64,000 bases of DNA, taken from positions 31,081,058 through 31,145,057 of the forward strand of contig OX411543.1 in assembly GCA_948146395.1 (NCBI GenBank), written 5' to 3'. The position numbers and the translations under genes are program-made. The stretch is from Fragum whitleyi (taxonomy: Eukaryota; Mollusca; Bivalvia; Cardiida; Cardiidae). The notes beneath the pieces were generated by a model. It was not told the origin of the DNA. It worked only from the letters and a program-made list of their open reading frames with translations, and ran no database searches. Positions within the stretch are counted from its first letter, which is position 1; every line of letters begins with the position of its first letter. This document shows, piece after piece, positions 1 to 9,477 of the stretch.

Positions 1-290
1 ATTTTCTACTCATAGAAAGTAGGGGGGATTAGAATTAACTTTATTGTTATATATGTCCGTCTGTCTGTCCATCCGTCTGTCCGCCCATCTTTCCGTAAAC
101 TTAACCAAACTTAACCTTTGCCTTTTCTCCAAAAGTATTTGACCAACAAAGCTGTACACCAAAGTCAAGGTCATGTGACAAGGTCATGGTCATCTGTCAA
201 GGTCATGTGACAGGTTAAGGTTATCTGTCAAAGTCAAACTTAAAAAAAAAATGCTGTTACGGGGGCATTCGTGTTTCACAAACACATCTT
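1..290 (+). mobile_element. Family I-like element, 3' part
   Basis: A GTCCGTCTGTCTGTCC stretch, body CAAAGTCAAGGTCATGTGAC repeated, and the 3' end ACGGGGGCATTCGTGTTTCACAAAC-type hairpin (GTGTTT/AAACAC) followed by ATCTTGTTT. CTACTCATAGAAAGTAG near the left edge recurs at 307-323, just after the element. Confidence 0.6.
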
Positions 291-900
291 GTTTCTATTT
301 TGTTTTCTACTCATAGAAAGTAGAGGGGATTAGAATTAACTTTATTTTTATACTTTGCAGAATATCTTAAAACCAAAAAGTAAACTGAAGCAATTGCTTA
401 TCCTTTGATACTTATGAATTCTCGTCATTTCTCAGATTGTAGAGTGTACAGTCAGAGATTGGGAACAAATTACTTATTGAGACAAAAAGCATCCTCCTCC
501 TGCTGATGGTCTGTAAGCAAATTCAAAGATCAGCACACACACACATGAATGCACCCAAGCAGATCTTCATGTGTATATAGAAGGGTCAGCACAATACCAT
601 TGTATGTGCCTATAATAGTATTGCACTGACCCCTCGATATACAGGCTGATGGTTTATCTATGCAAAAATCTAATTAAGATATATTCTTGTCAAAAATATT
701 ATTTTCAATATGCTTTCAGAATATATTGAAGAATTAGATTTTTAGATCTCATTAGATGTGGTCATTGACTCCGAAACAAAATTCTTCGAAAGACGAGATC
801 CAGAAAATGCTGACATAAAACCTATCTGTTTAGTGGGGGTCAATTTCACCTTTAAAGGTCAAATTTATTTATCAGGATTAAAACATGAAATAGTCTCTAT
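291..900. other. FUBP intron, unassigned
   Basis: AT-rich intron sequence upstream of the family A element. Apart from the small palindrome at 586-639 and an ACACAC tract near 538, nothing recognised. Confidence 0.5.
586..639. repeat. Family W small palindrome, copy 1
   Basis: GGTCAGCACAATACCATTGT and AATAGTATTGCACTGACC form a hairpin. Related palindromes are at 21541-21613 and 22726-22787. Confidence 0.5.
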
Positions 901-3591
901 TTTTAGCTCACCTGAGCACGAAGTGCTCAAGGTGAGCTTTTGTGGTTAGGTGGATGTCCGTCGTCCGTCGTCAGTCGTGCGTCGTCCGTCGTCCGTCGTC
1001 AACATTTGCCTTGTATGCACTCTAGAGGCCACATTTTTTGCCCAATCGACTTAAAATTTGGTCAGAATGATTGTCTTGATAAAATCTCGGACGAGTTCGA
1101 AATTGGGTCAACTGGGGTCAAAAACTAGGTCACAGGGTCAAATCTTAGAAAAACCTTGTATGCACTCTAGAGGCCACATTTTTTGCCCCATCAACCTGAA
1201 ATTTGGTCAGAATGATTGTCTTGATGAAATCTCAGACAAGTTCAAAATTGGGTCAACTGGGGTCAAAAACTAGGTCACAGGGTCAAATCTTAGAAAAACC
1301 TTGTATGCACTCTAGAGGCCAAAATTTTTGCCCAATCAACCTGAAAATTGGTCAGAATGAATGTCTTGATGAAATCTCGGACGAGTTCGAAATTGGGTCA
1401 ACTGGGGTCAAAAACTAGGTCACAGGGTCAAATCTTAGAAAAACCTTGTATGCACTCTAGAGGCCACATTTTTTGCCCAATCAACCTGAATTTTGGTCAG
1501 AATGAATGTCTTGATGAAATCTCGGACGAGTTTGAAATTGGGTCAACTTGGGTCAAAAACTAGGTCACGGGGTCAAATCATAGTAAAACCTTGTATGCAC
1601 ACTAGAAGCCACATTTTTTGCCCAATCAACCTGATTTTTGGTCAGAATGATTGTCTTGATAAAATCTCGGACGAGTTTCAAATTGGGTCAACTGGGGTCA
1701 AAAACTAGGTCACAGGGTTAAATCTTAGAAAAACCTTGTATGCACTCTAGAGGCCACATTTTTTGCCCAATCAACCTGAATTTTGGTCAGAATGAATGTC
1801 TTGATGAATTCTCGAATGAGTTCGAAATTGGGTCAACTGGGGTCAAAAACTAGGTCACAGGGTCAAATCTTAGAAAAACCTTGTATGCACTCTAGAGGCC
1901 ACATTTTTTGCCCAATCAACCTGAATTTTGGTCAGAATGATTGTCTTGATCAAATCTCGGACAAGTTTGAAATTGGGTCAACTGGGGTCAAAAACTAGGT
2001 CACAGGGTCAAATCTTAGAAAAACATTGTATGCACTCTAGAGGCCACATTTTTTGGCCCAATCAACCTGAATTTTGGTCAGAATGATTGTCTTGATAAAA
2101 TCTCGGACGAGTTCGAAATTGGGTCAACTGGGGTCAAAAACTAGGTCACAGGGTCAAATCTTAGAAAAACCTTGTATGCACTCTAGAGGCCACATTTTTT
2201 GCCCCATCAACCTGAAATTTGGTCAGAATGATTGTCTTGATGAAATCTCAGACAAGTTCAAAATTGGGTCAACTGGGGTCAAAAACTAGGTCACAGGGTC
2301 AAATCTTAGAAAAACCTTGTATGCACTCTAGAGGCCACAATTTTTGCCCAATCAACCTGAAAATTGGTCAGAATGAATGTCTTGATGAAATCTCGGACGA
2401 GTTCGAAATTGGGTCAACTGGGGTCAAAAACTAGGTCACAGGGTCAAATCTTAGAAAAACCTTGTATGCACTCTAGAGGCCACATTTTTTGCCCAATCAA
2501 CCTGAATTTTGGTCAGAATGAATGTCTTGATGAAATCTCGGACGAGTTTGAAATTGGGTCAACTTGGGTCAAAAACTAGGTCACGGGGTCAAATCATAGT
2601 AAAACCTTGTATGCACACTAGAAGCCACATTTTTTGCCCAATCAACCTGATTTTTGGTCAGAATGATTGTCTTGATAAAATCTCGGACGAGTTTCAAATT
2701 GGGTCAACTGGGGTCAAAAACTAGGTCACAGGGTTAAATCTTAGAAAAACCTTGTATGCACTCTAGAGGCCACATTTTTTGCCCAATCAACCTGAATTTT
2801 GGTCAGAATGAATGTCTTGATGAAATCTCGAATGAGTTCGAAATTGGGTCAACTGGGGTCAAAAACTAGGTCACAGGGTCAAATCTTAGAAAAACCTTGT
2901 ATGCACTCTAGAGGCCACATTTTTTGCCCAATCGACTTAAAATTTGGTCAGAATGATTGTCTTGATCAAATCTCGGACAAGTTTGAAATTGGGTCAACTG
3001 GGGTCAAAAACTAGGTCACAGGGTCAAATCTTAGAAAAACATTGTATGCACTCTAGAGGCCACATTTTTTGGCCCAATCAACCTGAATTTTGGTCAGAAT
3101 GATTGTCTTGATAAAATCTCGGACAAGTTTGAAATTTGGTCAACTGGGGTCAAAAACTAGGTCACAGGGTCAAATCATAGTAAAACCTTGTATGCACACT
3201 AGAAGCCACATTTTTTGCCCAATCAACCTGAATTTTGGTCAGAATGATTGTCTTGATAAAATCTCGGACAAGTTTCAAATTGGGTCAACTGGGGTCAAAA
3301 ACTAGGTCACATAGTAAAATCTTAGAAAAACCTTGTATGCACTCTAGAGGCCACTTTTTTTGCCCAATCAACTTGAATTTGGTCAGAATGATTGTCTTGG
3401 TGAAATCTCAGATGATTTCGAAATTGGGTCAACTGGGGTCAAAAACTAGGTCACAGGGTCAAATCTTAGAAAAACCGTGTATGCACTCTAGAGGCCACAT
3501 TTTTTGCCCAATCAACCTGAAATTTGGTCAGAATGAATGTCTCGACAGTTCATTCAGGTGAGCGATTAAGGGCCACTATGGCCCTCTTGTT
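901..3591 (+). mobile_element. Family A tandem-bodied element (Helentron-like, pearl-like)
   Basis: The 5' end is TTTTAGCTCACCTGAG, followed by a hairpin (CTGAGCACGAAGTGCTCAAGG) and a GTCCGTC-rich stretch. The body is about 17 tandem units of 145 bp. The 3' end has CAGGTGAGC, an inverted match to the 5' end, then hairpin GGGCCACTATGGCCC and TCTTGTT. This is the layout of non-autonomous Helentrons and of bivalve pearl-type elements. No transposase or helicase frame is present. It sits in an FUBP intron, 52 bp from an acceptor. Confidence 0.8.
1020..3560. repeat. 145-bp tandem array with 1016-bp higher-order period
   Basis: Each unit contains TTGTATGCACTCTAGAGGCC, GGTCAGAATG and CTAGGTCACAGGGTCAAAT. 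Unit starts recur every 145 bp. The variants then repeat as a block: the units at 1058, 1203, 1348, 1493 and 1783 reappear nearly unchanged at 2074, 2219, 2364, 2509 and 2799, a 1016-bp shift (seven units plus one base). A third block from 3090 is internally deleted. Confidence 0.9.
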
Positions 3592-3643
3592 GATGTTCAA
3601 TGTTTGAATTATTGCCTGATTCATGTAACCAAACATTTTGCAG

Positions 3644-3810
3644 GAGGGGAAACTATAAAACATATCAACTCCACGTCAGGAGCTTATGTAGAATTACAGA
3701 GAAACCCAGGTCCGAACCCAAATGAGAAAATCTTTAATTTGCGGGGTGAACCTCAACAGATACAGACGGCTATTCAGATGATCTGTGAAAAGGCTGGCCT
3801 TCCCTATCAG
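3644..3810 (+). CDS. FUBP1/KHSRP: FUBP/KHSRP exon: C-terminal half of last KH domain
   Basis: The exon follows a CAG acceptor (3641-3643) and ends at CAG|GTAAAG. It starts with two bases that complete a Gly codon and ends in phase 0. The translation begins at the GxxG loop side of the KH fold (GGETIKHINSTSGAYVELQR) and continues through NPGPNPNEKIFNLRG to EKAGLPYQ. This is the standard second half of KH4 in the FUBP family: helix after the GxxG loop, the variable loop rich in Pro/Asn, beta3 and the C-terminal helix. The upstream half must come from an exon outside the window. The acceptor lies only 52 bp downstream of the 3' end of a 2.7-kb transposable element, so the element sits almost against the branch-point region. 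Confidence 0.92.
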
Positions 3811-3827
3811 GTAAAGTCTGGCAGTAT

Positions 3828-3925
3828 TAACCCTTGTCACGCTGAATAAATACCTTGGCAAAAATTGAGGTAAAATCAAAGGGCTCAAAGCCTTGGAGTC
3901 CCTTATTGTAAATCGGTAATTATAT
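3828..3925. mobile_element. MITE family T end fragment
   Basis: TTAACCCTTGTCACGCTGAA, ATACCTTGGCAAAAATTGAG and AAAGGGCTCAAAGCC match the end of family T, just after the FUBP donor. Confidence 0.45.
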
Positions 3926-3934
3926 ACCACAAAA

Positions 3935-4186
3935 CTATGTTTGGGAGGGTATATTGGAATTGGCTTGTCGGTCGGTAGCTTTTTTTTTGTCCAGTAGTTT
4001 TCTCAACAACTAATAGGTGGATTTGAATTTTCATTGAAACTTTACACGTTATCAATATCGGGCAGAGATGTGCAAGAGATATTTTGGTAATGATCCATTG
4101 TCAATTGGCAATTATGTCTCTTTGATGCAAAATTGCTTTTCAAGCATTTTTAAGGGGATATTAGTATGCTTTGTAACTGTATAGTT
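3935..4186 (+). mobile_element. Family S head fragment plus unit
   Basis: GGGAGGGTATATTGGAATTG with GTCGGTCGG and one body segment (GGGCAGAGATGTGCAAGAGA). A similar body segment is at 34440-34500. The right end is replaced by family D. Confidence 0.45.
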
Positions 4187-5166
4187 TATTAGTCCCCTAC
4201 CGGTGTTCACACCGGAGGGGACTATAGGTTTGCCCTCCGTCTGTCCGTCCGTCCGTCTGTCCGTCCGTCCGTCCGTCCGTCCGTCTGTCCGCTCAAATCT
4301 GGATCCCGCGATAACTTAAAAACTAAGCAAGCGTTTTTGATGAAAGTTGGTATATGACTAGATGGCAATGTGTAGATTATGCACATCATTTTATTTTTGT
4401 TTTTCGACTTAAATTGAGGTTGCTATGGTTACGGAAATAGTGAAAATATGGCAAAAAATGGGATCCTGCGATAAGTTAATAAGTAAGCAAGCTAATTTGA
4501 TGAGACTTGGTATATGACTAGATGGCAATGTGTAGATTATGCACATCATTTTATTTTTGTTTTTAGACTAAAATTGTTGTTGCTATGGTTACGGAAATAG
4601 TGAAAATATGGCAAAAAATATTGGATCCTGCGATAAGTTAATAAGTAAACAAGCTAATTTGATGAGACTTGGTATATGACTAGATGGCAATGTGTAGATT
4701 ATGCACATCATTTTATCTTTGTTCTTTGACAAAAAGTGTGGTTGCTATGGTTACGGAAATAGTGAAAATATGGCAAAAAATGGATCCTGCAATAACTTAA
4801 TAACTAAGCAAGCTAACTTGATGAAACCTGTTTTAAAATGTAAAAAAAATTATAAGCCATGTTAGTCAGGGTGGTGATGCAGCAGTATTAATCACCTCCA
4901 GTGAAAGTTCTCATTTCTTACCAACAAGACTGAAGAAAAACATCTTGGATCAGACAAGGTAACTGTTATTGATACTATTTCTTGCATCTGTCTATTGCTT
5001 CCATGAATTGTATAGTGGGCACAGCAGAGACAACAACTCATGTAAGTCTTGTTTAACCCTTTAACAAGACCTGGTTTTGACGTCCCTGATAGAATTGGCG
5101 TGGGAAAACATTGAGACAAACAAAGCCGGTAGGGGACTTATGCCCATGTCCAACATGGCTCTTGTT
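4187..5166 (+). mobile_element. Family D tandem-bodied element
   Basis: The 5' palindrome AGTCCCCTACCGG...CCGGAGGGGACT is followed by a TCCG-rich stretch. Three body units of about 155 bp follow (GCGATAAGTTAATAAGTAAG...GGTTACGGAAATAGTG). Near the 3' end CCGGTAGGGGACT (5126-5138) is the exact reverse complement of the first 13 bases, followed by hairpin CCATGT/ACATGG and CTCTTGTTT. It is in an FUBP intron. Confidence 0.75.
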
Positions 5167-5396
5167 TAAGAATAGAATTTTGAAAACTTTCTGGTTAAAG
5201 AAGGCAAAAAAGGTGGTGTTGGAAAATATCAGTCTGCACATATGCACAGGCATGTTTTCTTTTTTACCTCTCACACTTTGTTGTAATCTGTTAGAAGATA
5301 ATGAAATGTTTCCATGACAAGATAAATATTCATTTGTATTATGATTCTCAGAAGTTCCAAATTCCAATTTTGAATGTACATCACATCCAAGTAAAA

Positions 5397-5737
5397 TACA
5401 GTAAAACTTGTATTGAGGGACCACTTACGGGACCACCAAAAAGCTGTGATTAAGAATGGTTGCTTAATACACATTTTGTTTACAAATAGGAACCATAAAT
5501 TTTTTGAGTATGTATATTTTTTAGAATTTCTCAATAATCCTGTGTTGTAAAACACTAATCAGAATCATCTCAATGAGATGTTTTATTGAGTTTTAATAAC
5601 ATAGGATTAATTTATGATCAAGTTTGGACCAATGATATCCATTTTGTCAGATACTTTGAACTAAGAAAGGGGATTCTGAAAAAGGTCACTTAATTGGTTG
5701 TTTAAGAGGCGTGGTCGCTCGAGCAAGATTGACTGTA
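5397..5737. mobile_element. MITE family X, copy 1 (FUBP intron)
   Basis: Starts TACAGTAAAACTTGTATTGA and ends GCTCGAGCAAGATTGACTGT, A. Terminal TACAGT/ACTGTA resembles Tc1/mariner-type ends. Diverged inverted similarity continues inside (GGACCAC versus GTGGTCG). It ends 19 bp before the first snoRNA copy. Confidence 0.6.
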
Positions 5738-5755
5738 TCTGCAAATATTTTGAAG

Positions 5756-5887
5756 AAGCACATTAGTAGAACCCTTTCTCCATTCATGAAGATAAGGGTG
5801 GGAAAAAGTGTGCAAAATGAAGTCAGTCAAGGATTCGCTAACACTATTTTACATGAATAGCGTTTGATAGTAGACCTTGATACATAT
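5756..5887 (+). ncRNA. H/ACA box snoRNA candidate, copy 1 (intronic)
   Basis: Two-hairpin H/ACA architecture in a host-gene intron, sense to the host. Hairpin 1: lower stem GCACA (5758-5762) with TGTGC (5809-5813), internal loop, upper stem ACCCTT (5771-5776) with AAGGGT (5794-5799). H box AAATGA (5815-5820) fits ANANNA. Hairpin 2: lower stem TCAAGG (5827-5832) with CCTTGA (5875-5880); upper stem AACACTATT with AATAGCGTT (5840-5848 / 5856-5864, one A-C mismatch). ACA is at 5882-5884, three bases before the end. The hairpin-2 pocket arms are TTCGC on the left and GATAGTAGA on the right. They pair with GCGAA and UCUACUAUC, leaving UA unpaired as the pseudouridine site. Pocket-to-ACA distance is 16 nt and the hairpin-1 pocket-to-H distance is 15 nt, both canonical. 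Family membership is inferred from structure only. Confidence 0.8.
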
Positions 5888-6653
5888 TCAGAGCTCAAGA
5901 GTAAGTATAATTCTTGCTCAGAATATCATGTGCAAAAATATCTCATTTAGCAAAATTAATTGAGAATTTTTGCCAAAAAAATTAACCAATGCCTTCTCAA
6001 AATTACAATTTGCATTGATATTTTTCTATCCTTCAGCCAGTTTCAATGAGATTTATGGCAGAAAATGAGAGAATTTCTCTACCCAAAATGTGCCCTGCAA
6101 GAGTAGGGTGTAAATTTGTTTTAAAAATGACTTATTTTACTATTGGTTATTCATAACACTATTTTGAGAAAGCAAAATTGAATCAAGACAAATCCAATGA
6201 GTAATTCACATCATTGATTTTAGATGAGAGTTGACAGGTTATGATTGTCAATCACTCTCTTTTGTATAGATCACTGTAGGATCTAGGGTCTGTCATCATA
6301 TTTTCTTTGAGACAGCTAATCTAGAATAAAAATGTAATTGAGAGAACCTTGGTGAGTTTTACATATTTTCTTTTCTAGACCAGATTAAGATAATCTTGTT
6401 TCAAAGAAAAATCTAGTGCTTTTTGTTACATATGAAAGAAAATTTCACTCTCCAAATTTATTTCTAAAACAAGGAAACAAAGGAATACATAACTATTTTG
6501 CATTAAGTTTAAACTTGTTGAGTGATACTGTATATGTATAAGCCAAATATATTTGTGAGGACTTTATGCTAGAGGAAATAAGGATAACCGAGAGAAAGTA
6601 ATTTTTGGTGCCTAATTGGGTTGTTACATAAAAAACTTTCAAGAGGATGAAAT
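5888..6653. repeat. Flanking sequence of the snoRNA duplication unit
   Basis: Intron sequence between snoRNA copies 1 and 2. The part around 6110-6235 (CATTGATTTTAGATGAG and preceding bases) recurs in diverged form at about 6810-6945 after copy 2. This shows that more than the RNA itself was duplicated. No coding signal is seen. Confidence 0.5.
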
Positions 6654-6787
6654 TAGCACAACATAGTAGAACCTTTTCTCCTTCAATGGAAACAAGGGTG
6701 GGATAAAGTGTGCAAAATTAAATAGATCAAGGATTCGCTAACACTATTTTACATGAATAGCGTTTGATAGTAGACCTTGATACATAT
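6654..6787 (+). ncRNA. H/ACA box snoRNA candidate, copy 2 (intronic)
   Basis: Second copy with all elements kept: GCACA (6656-6660) pairing with TGTGC, upper stem of hairpin 1 around ACC/GGT, H box AAATTA, hairpin 2 with a 7-bp lower stem ATCAAGG/CCTTGAT, ACA at 6782-6784. The roughly 58-bp hairpin-2 stretch is identical in the three copies, while the hairpin-1 loop and the H-box surroundings have diverged. In this copy the hairpin-1 right arm GGGATA and left arm ATAGTAGA can pair with UGUCCC and UCUACUAU on either side of UA, better than in copy 1. Confidence 0.8.
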
Positions 6788-6964
6788 TCAGAGCTCCGAA
6801 TGTAAGGAGTATTTTTGTTTTGAAAAATTATGACATATTTTTACTGTTTACTTATAACCCTATGTTTAGAAAACTCAATGGAATTGTCTCATCAAGATGA
6901 TTCCAATGATTAATTTACAACATTGATTTTGGATGAAAATAATTTATTTATAAGAGCATAAAAT

Positions 6965-7104
6965 AAGCACAACATAGTAGAACCCTTTCTCCTTCAATGG
7001 AAACAAGGGTGGGATAAAGTGTGCAAAATTATTATTAAATAGATCAAGGATTCGCTAACACTATTTTACATGAATAGCGTTTGATAGTAGACCTTGATAC
7101 ATGA
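6965..7104 (+). ncRNA. H/ACA box snoRNA candidate, copy 3 (intronic)
   Basis: Third copy: GCACA (6967-6971) with TGTGC, upper stem ACCCTT/AAGGGT, H box AAATTA followed by a short ATT expansion, hairpin 2 identical to the other copies, ACA at 7099-7101. The two guide pockets are intact. Copies 2 and 3 are more alike than either is to copy 1. The segment between copies 2 and 3 resembles part of that between copies 1 and 2, so the unit duplicated locally with its flanks. Confidence 0.8.
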
Positions 7105-7171
7105 AACTTATCTCTTTTTACATCATTTATGAAGTTGCAAGGAACCCTTCACCAGTGTCTGACAAAAGCTG

Positions 7172-7448
7172 AGGCCGCCGTCAAAGGGCAGTTTTTTAGT
7201 GCGTCAGCCTGTCAATCTAGAGGTCCCGGGTTAGATCCTCAACAGGGCACTCATTCTTTCTGACTTTTTGTCTTTCGCCAATGGGCTGATAATGGTAGAC
7301 CTATGTGAAATAGCAACTGGAGGCTAGGAAAAGATGTGGTTGTACTGGTGAGAGAAATATCAGGAAACCATTGTTAAGCACTCCAGCTGTGATATAACTG
7401 AAAAAAAGATTGAAAGTGGCATAAAACTCCATTCCATTGATCAATTCA
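7172..7448 (+). mobile_element. tRNA-derived SINE, copy 2 (FUBP intron)
   Basis: GTGCGTCAGCCTGTCAATCT, AGAGGTCCCGGGTTAGATCC (B-box remnant), CACTCATTCTTTCTGACTTT, GTACTGGTGAGAGAAATATC, CACTCCAGCTGTGATATAAC. The A box is degraded. Confidence 0.7.
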
Positions 7449-7684
7449 CCAGTGTCTGAGATTATTAAACATCTTCCTTACTCAACTGGCAATCAAATAT
7501 TAAATTTGAATAAATGGTTTTATCACTTGACTGTACATTAAATGTTGTTAGTTTTAATTTAGAAGTTATTATTTTCACACAGTTATCCTATAATTTCAGA
7601 CAAAATGCAGCACTTATCTTGGAATGAATTTTAGTAAAAATTCTCAATTCAGTTTCAAAATAAAAATATAATTTCTGTCCCAGT

Positions 7685-7926
7685 GGCCCGTTTTACTAAA
7701 CATCTTACGCAAAATCTAATCGTAAGTCAAAATGACAAATAGTACCTGGTGTTTTCATTCATCGTTAGATTCTGCTTTGCAATATCTCATCGGAATTGTC
7801 TTTAGAAGACGATTCCAATGAGATGATGCAAGGCAGAAATTTATATTTAGTTACTAATCTAGAAGCAACTTAAATTTTAGACTTGCGCAAAAAATGATCG
7901 TAAGATGTTTAGTAAAAACGGGCCCC
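7685..7926. mobile_element. MITE family N, copy 1 (FUBP intron)
   Basis: Inverted ends GGCCCGTTTTACTAAACATC and GATGTTTAGTAAAAACGGGC. The core has TTGTCTTTAGAAGACGATTC and CAATGAGATGATGCAAGGCA. About 240 bp. Confidence 0.75.
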
Positions 7927-8365
7927 AGGTCTGTAGATCTGGTGAGTGCACTTTTCGAGGCCCACTACTTCATGTAAAGTGGTGAACGATATGTGCTAGA
8001 TAAATATCCAAGGTATCGGTCATCCTTGATTGATTGAAGGAATGAACGCTGTACTTGGAACATTTTATATGCTACTTTAGGAATACTGTGATTTTCATAT
8101 TGCCGTATGAAAAAATATGCCCCTGTCAACCAATATAGCAATTTATCAGCTCCTCCACAAAATTGTGTTCAATCTATTTGAATTTCAACCTGTCTTAAAT
8201 TTTGGAAAATATGCTTGCAGTAGAGGTCATCAAGGGAATCTTTGAAAAAAGAAATCAAATGCCGTGGAATAATTATCATACTTAAAGGTTGTTTGTGACC
8301 ATTCATACTGTGTAAAAAGTAGGCAGTCTAGTGTGGAATATGCATGTTTATTGTTTTTATTTCAG

Positions 8366-8529
8366 CAAAATGATGACATGTTCCAAGGGCCTGGAGGTCC
8401 AGGGGGTCCTGGAGGACCTGGGGGTCCAGGTGGCCCTCCACCAGGGGGCCCAGGTGGTCCCTACGGTGGCCCCAGTCCCCCTGGTCCAGGAGGGTTTGAC
8501 CAGTATGGTGTACCGCAAGGTGGGCCAGG
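8366..8529 (+). CDS. FUBP1/KHSRP: FUBP/KHSRP exon: Gly/Pro-rich linker
   Basis: The acceptor TTTATTTCAG precedes it and the donor is GG|GTAAGT. It starts in phase 0 and ends with two bases of a Gly codon. It encodes QNDDMFQGPGGPGGPGG followed by more GGP/GPP repeats and FDQYGVPQGGPG. FUBP proteins have a Gly/Pro-rich low-complexity linker between the KH domains and the C-terminal YM region, and this exon is that linker. The repetitive GC-rich sequence leaves open shadow frames on both strands; only the frame that joins its neighbours is real. Confidence 0.9.
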
Positions 8530-8579
8530 GTAAGTGACCTGTTTCTGTACCTCTACCAGGGCTTAAGCAAATCATCAGC

Positions 8580-8858
8580 CAAGCCTGACTAGCTCAATCA
8601 GAAATACATTGGTCTGTTGATCCTGGGAATAAGAGTTCAAATCCATCCTCAGCATAGTGTCATAGTGTGATAGGTTTCATTTGTCTCCCATCAATGGGCA
8701 AATGATAAGTAATATGCCTAAGTGGGAGAGGCAGCTGGTGGCTCTGATTAATTTTGTTGTACTGGTATGAGAAACAACAGGAAGCCATGAATAGGTATAG
8801 CAGCTGGGGTATAACTGCAATAATGTGGAAAGGAGCACTAAAACTCCAAAACCAATCG
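8580..8858 (+). mobile_element. Diverged SINE, copy 3 (FUBP intron)
   Basis: CCTGACTAGCTCAATCAGAA and GAGTTCAAATCC resemble A and B boxes. The body keeps CATCAATGGGCAAATGATAA, GTACTGGTATGAGAAACAAC and GGGGTATAACTG, but is much more diverged. Confidence 0.5.
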
Positions 8859-9477
8859 TTTTGGAGTCCTTGCTTTTAAATAGACTATATCTTTTTAGCT
8901 AAATTTTATAGTGTAAATATTAAAATAGATAAGTACCTTTTGAGATCAACTAAAAAGAATTGAATTCTTTTCAGAGGTTGATCGCTCTTTCAAGAGCGTC
9001 TTAGGGACTCGCATTGCAGAGTTTTGAAAACCCTACTTTGCTGACTTTTGAATAAAGATCTCAGGGCTGGCTAATGTTTGCCGCTTTCTAGTGAAGACAA
9101 ATGTTTCTGAAAATTAAGCTAAAAAGTATCCTGAGTTTGTTACATGTTGCTACAGAAATCCAAAATTGAAATCAAATGAATTAATAAATGAAATTAAAAA
9201 AATCAACTCTTGTATCATTCTGTTACCTTAACTCAGTAGCAGTAAATCAAAATGATTTTTAAACAAAAATGGATCTAGTCGCAGAATTCAAAAGGAGGTT
9301 TTTGTTTCCAATAAAGAAATATAGAAAGGTAAAAAGATGCCCAGAAAATTGAGATTTAAAGAGAAAATTGTCTACGCCAATTGGCCTTTTGACTACTGTG
9401 TAGTCAGGGTCGGTAGACTTGCTTGCCAGGTGTAATCTGTTTTATCACATATTTATATGGGATACCACTTTTTTCAG
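8859..9477. other. FUBP intron, unassigned
   Basis: AT-rich. A short perfect palindrome CGCTCTTTCAAGAGCG near 8982 is the only structure noted. Confidence 0.5.

Noticed and set aside
1020..3560. CRISPR-like array
   Set aside because: Units are contiguous 145-bp repeats with no unique spacers in a eukaryotic intron.
940..3561. Series of 71-codon open frames (and one of 108) spaced 145 bp apart
   Set aside because: They are produced by a 145-bp tandem repeat; 145 is not a multiple of 3, so each unit opens a different frame. No protein family resemblance or continuous frame.
6280..6420. A further, different snoRNA between copies 1 and 2
   Set aside because: TCTAG/CTAGA and CTGTC/GACAG stems plus an ATAAAA box are present, but no convincing second hairpin or ACA spacing follows.
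8331..8575. Overlapping open frames on both strands over the Gly/Pro-rich exon
   Set aside because: Only the frame encoding QNDDMFQGPGGP joins its neighbours with proper splice phases; the others are shadows of GC-rich repetitive sequence.
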